A stretch of 64,000 nucleotides of DNA from JAJXWB01 sp046349215 (lineage in GTDB: Bacteria; Pseudomonadota; Alphaproteobacteria; Rhizobiales; Beijerinckiaceae): contig JAXMCV010000003.1 in assembly GCA_046349215.1 (NCBI GenBank), forward strand, positions 310,001 to 374,000, given 5' to 3'. Made by a program: the position numbers and the translations under genes. The notes beneath the pieces were generated by a model. The model made no database searches and was not told the DNA's origin. It saw only the letters and a list, made by a program, of their open reading frames with translations. Of the stretch, positions 62,967-64,000 are shown in pieces (the first letter of the stretch is position 1; each line of letters opens with the position of its first letter).

Positions 62967-64000
62967 CTATTGCGCCGCGACCATGTCCTCGCTCTGCACC
63001 ACGCCCAGGAGGCGTTTCTGCAGATCGTGGTCGGCTTCGAGTTTCCCGGCGTCGCCGTCGAAGGCGACAGCGCCGTTGACCAGCACGCAAGCCCGGTCGA
63101 CGATCGGCAGCACGCTCTCGGCGTGATGCTCGACGATCACCATCGCCACGCGGCCGCGCAGCTTCATCAGCGCTTCCATCACCTCGTTGACGACGGCGGG
63201 CGCGAGGCCCTCGAACGGTTCATCGAGCAGGATGAGCTTGCTCGGCACGACCAGCGAGCGCGCGATCGCTACCATCTGCCGCTCGCCGCCGGAGATGTTT
63301 TCCGCTTTCGCCTTCTGCCGCGCCCGCAGGCGCGGGAACAGGTCGAAGGCCTCGTCGATGCTGATGCCGCCCGGCCGCGCAGCCAGCAGCAGGTTCTCGG
63401 CGATGGTCAGGTTCGGGAACAGGCGTCGTCCTTCAGGCACCAGCGACACGCCGAGCCGGTTGATCTCGTAGGTGCGCTTGCGGTCGATACGCTCGCCGCG
63501 GAATGACACTTCGCCCGCAGACAACGGAATGCGGCCCGTCAGCGCCGACAGCAGCGTCGTCTTGCCAACGCCGTTGCGCCCGAGCAGCGCGACGGCCTCG
63601 CCTTCGTGCACCGTGAAATTGACGTCGTTCAGGACGGCGCTGCCGCTGTAGCCGGCCGTGACGTTCGACGCCTGCAGGATGACCGGGGCCTGCGCATGCG
63701 CGCGGCGCTCGATCGATGGCGGCGCGGCGCGCTCGTGCCCATCCTTCGCGGCGCCGAGATAGGCGGCGATCACCTGCGGATCGCCCGCCACTTCGGCCGG
63801 CTTGCCGTCGGCGATGATGCGGCCCTGATGCAGGACGGAGATGCGATCCGAGATCGCCAGCACGCGGTCGATGTCGTGCTCGATCAGCAGGACGGCGTGG
63901 GTCTCGGCGAGCTTGCGGATCAGCGCGGCGACGATGACGCGATCGGCCTCCGCCAGGCCCGCCAGCGGCTCGTCGAGCAGCATGACCTTGGATTCCACCG
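62967..64000 (-). CDS. Fused LivG-LivF ABC ATPase (5' end beyond window)
   Basis: A two-domain ABC ATPase cut by the window edge. The visible N-terminal part is the end of a LivG-type domain: Walker B VMLLDEPLAGLAEADR and the switch His in LLIEHDID. A Pro/Ala/His linker (about 30 residues) leads to a full LivF-type domain: Walker A LLGRNGVGKTTLL, signature ISGGERQMV, Walker B LILLDEPFEGLAP, ending LLGVVQSEDMVAAQ. It suggests another branched-chain-type importer beyond the window, feeding the catabolic operon 20 bases downstream. Confidence 0.9.
   Translation of the reverse strand, partial: VESKVMLLDEPLAGLAEADRVIVAALIRKLAETHAVLLIEHDIDRVLAISDRISVLHQGRIIADGKPAEVAGDPQVIAAYLGAAKDGHERAAPPSIERRAHAQAPVILQASNVTAGYSGSAVLNDVNFTVHEGEAVALLGRNGVGKTTLLSALTGRIPLSAGEVSFRGERIDRKRTYEINRLGVSLVPEGRRLFPNLTIAENLLLAARPGGISIDEAFDLFPRLRARQKAKAENISGGERQMVAIARSLVVPSKLILLDEPFEGLAPAVVNEVMEALMKLRGRVAMVIVEHHAESVLPIVDRACVLVNGAVAFDGDAGKLEADHDLQKRLLGVVQSEDMVAAQ

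Noticed and set aside
60208..63126. 972-codon forward frame opposite the flavoprotein and aroE-like genes
   Set aside because: FAD-binding and AroE motifs fix the coding strand as reverse. The forward frame has no motif and spans four real genes.

Overview
The window reads as chromosome of a GC-rich alphaproteobacterium, most likely order Hyphomicrobiales (Rhizobiales). Supporting signs are AddAB instead of RecBCD, a DivL-type cell-cycle kinase with Tyr at the phospho-acceptor position, a TsaE-AmgK fusion, the order small SRP RNA-dnaX-ebfC-recR, and many orphan extracytoplasmic binding proteins. I could not fix the genus. Products are inferred from motifs seen in the sequence; no database search was possible.

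Layout. (1) 1-15.8 kb is housekeeping: hrpB (3' end cut by the window edge) divergent from kup, then a reverse-strand operon divL > tsaE-amgK > murU-like > addB > addA whose junctions are 4-bp ATGA overlaps or abutting codons. (2) 15.9-25.1 kb holds a complete 3-hydroxybenzoate/gentisate pathway. 3-hydroxybenzoate 6-hydroxylase and gentisate dioxygenase lie at one end, maleylpyruvate isomerase and fumarylpyruvate hydrolase at the other. Between them are a branched-chain-amino-acid-type ABC importer and a MarR regulator. Two near-identical operator-like sites in front of the two pathway halves suggest a single regulon. (3) 25.1-34.8 kb: msrB, small SRP RNA, dnaX-ebfC-recR, a bidirectional terminator, an orphan binding protein divergent from an acyl-CoA ligase, an HWE sensor kinase, an NTF2-like protein and an unusual MBL-fold hydrolase.

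(4) About 34.9-56.7 kb is an accessory island with looser codon use, three insertion sequences (IS21, IS91-type with a tyrosine recombinase, IS1182) and at least four copies of a dispersed intergenic repeat. It carries a decaying operon with two copies of a zinc-ribbon plus membrane-protein cassette, stress proteins (KGG repeat, UspA), an AraC-arylsulfatase-outer-membrane group, an EthD-like protein, an adenylate cyclase-TPR protein, an SRAP protein and three translationally coupled orphan binding proteins. At the right border a broken TetR gene is fused in frame to the C-terminus of a 4-hydroxyphenylpyruvate-dioxygenase-like (QuiC-type) enzyme.

(5) 57.2-64 kb is a reverse-strand catabolic operon: shikimate-dehydrogenase-like, two 3-ketosteroid-dehydrogenase-like flavoproteins, NIPSNAP and sugar-phosphate-isomerase-like proteins, preceded by a fused LivG-LivF ATPase cut by the window edge. 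I infer uptake and aromatisation of a hydroaromatic compound; this is the best candidate for an undescribed pathway. The best candidate for an undescribed small-protein system is the duplicated zinc-ribbon/membrane cassette.
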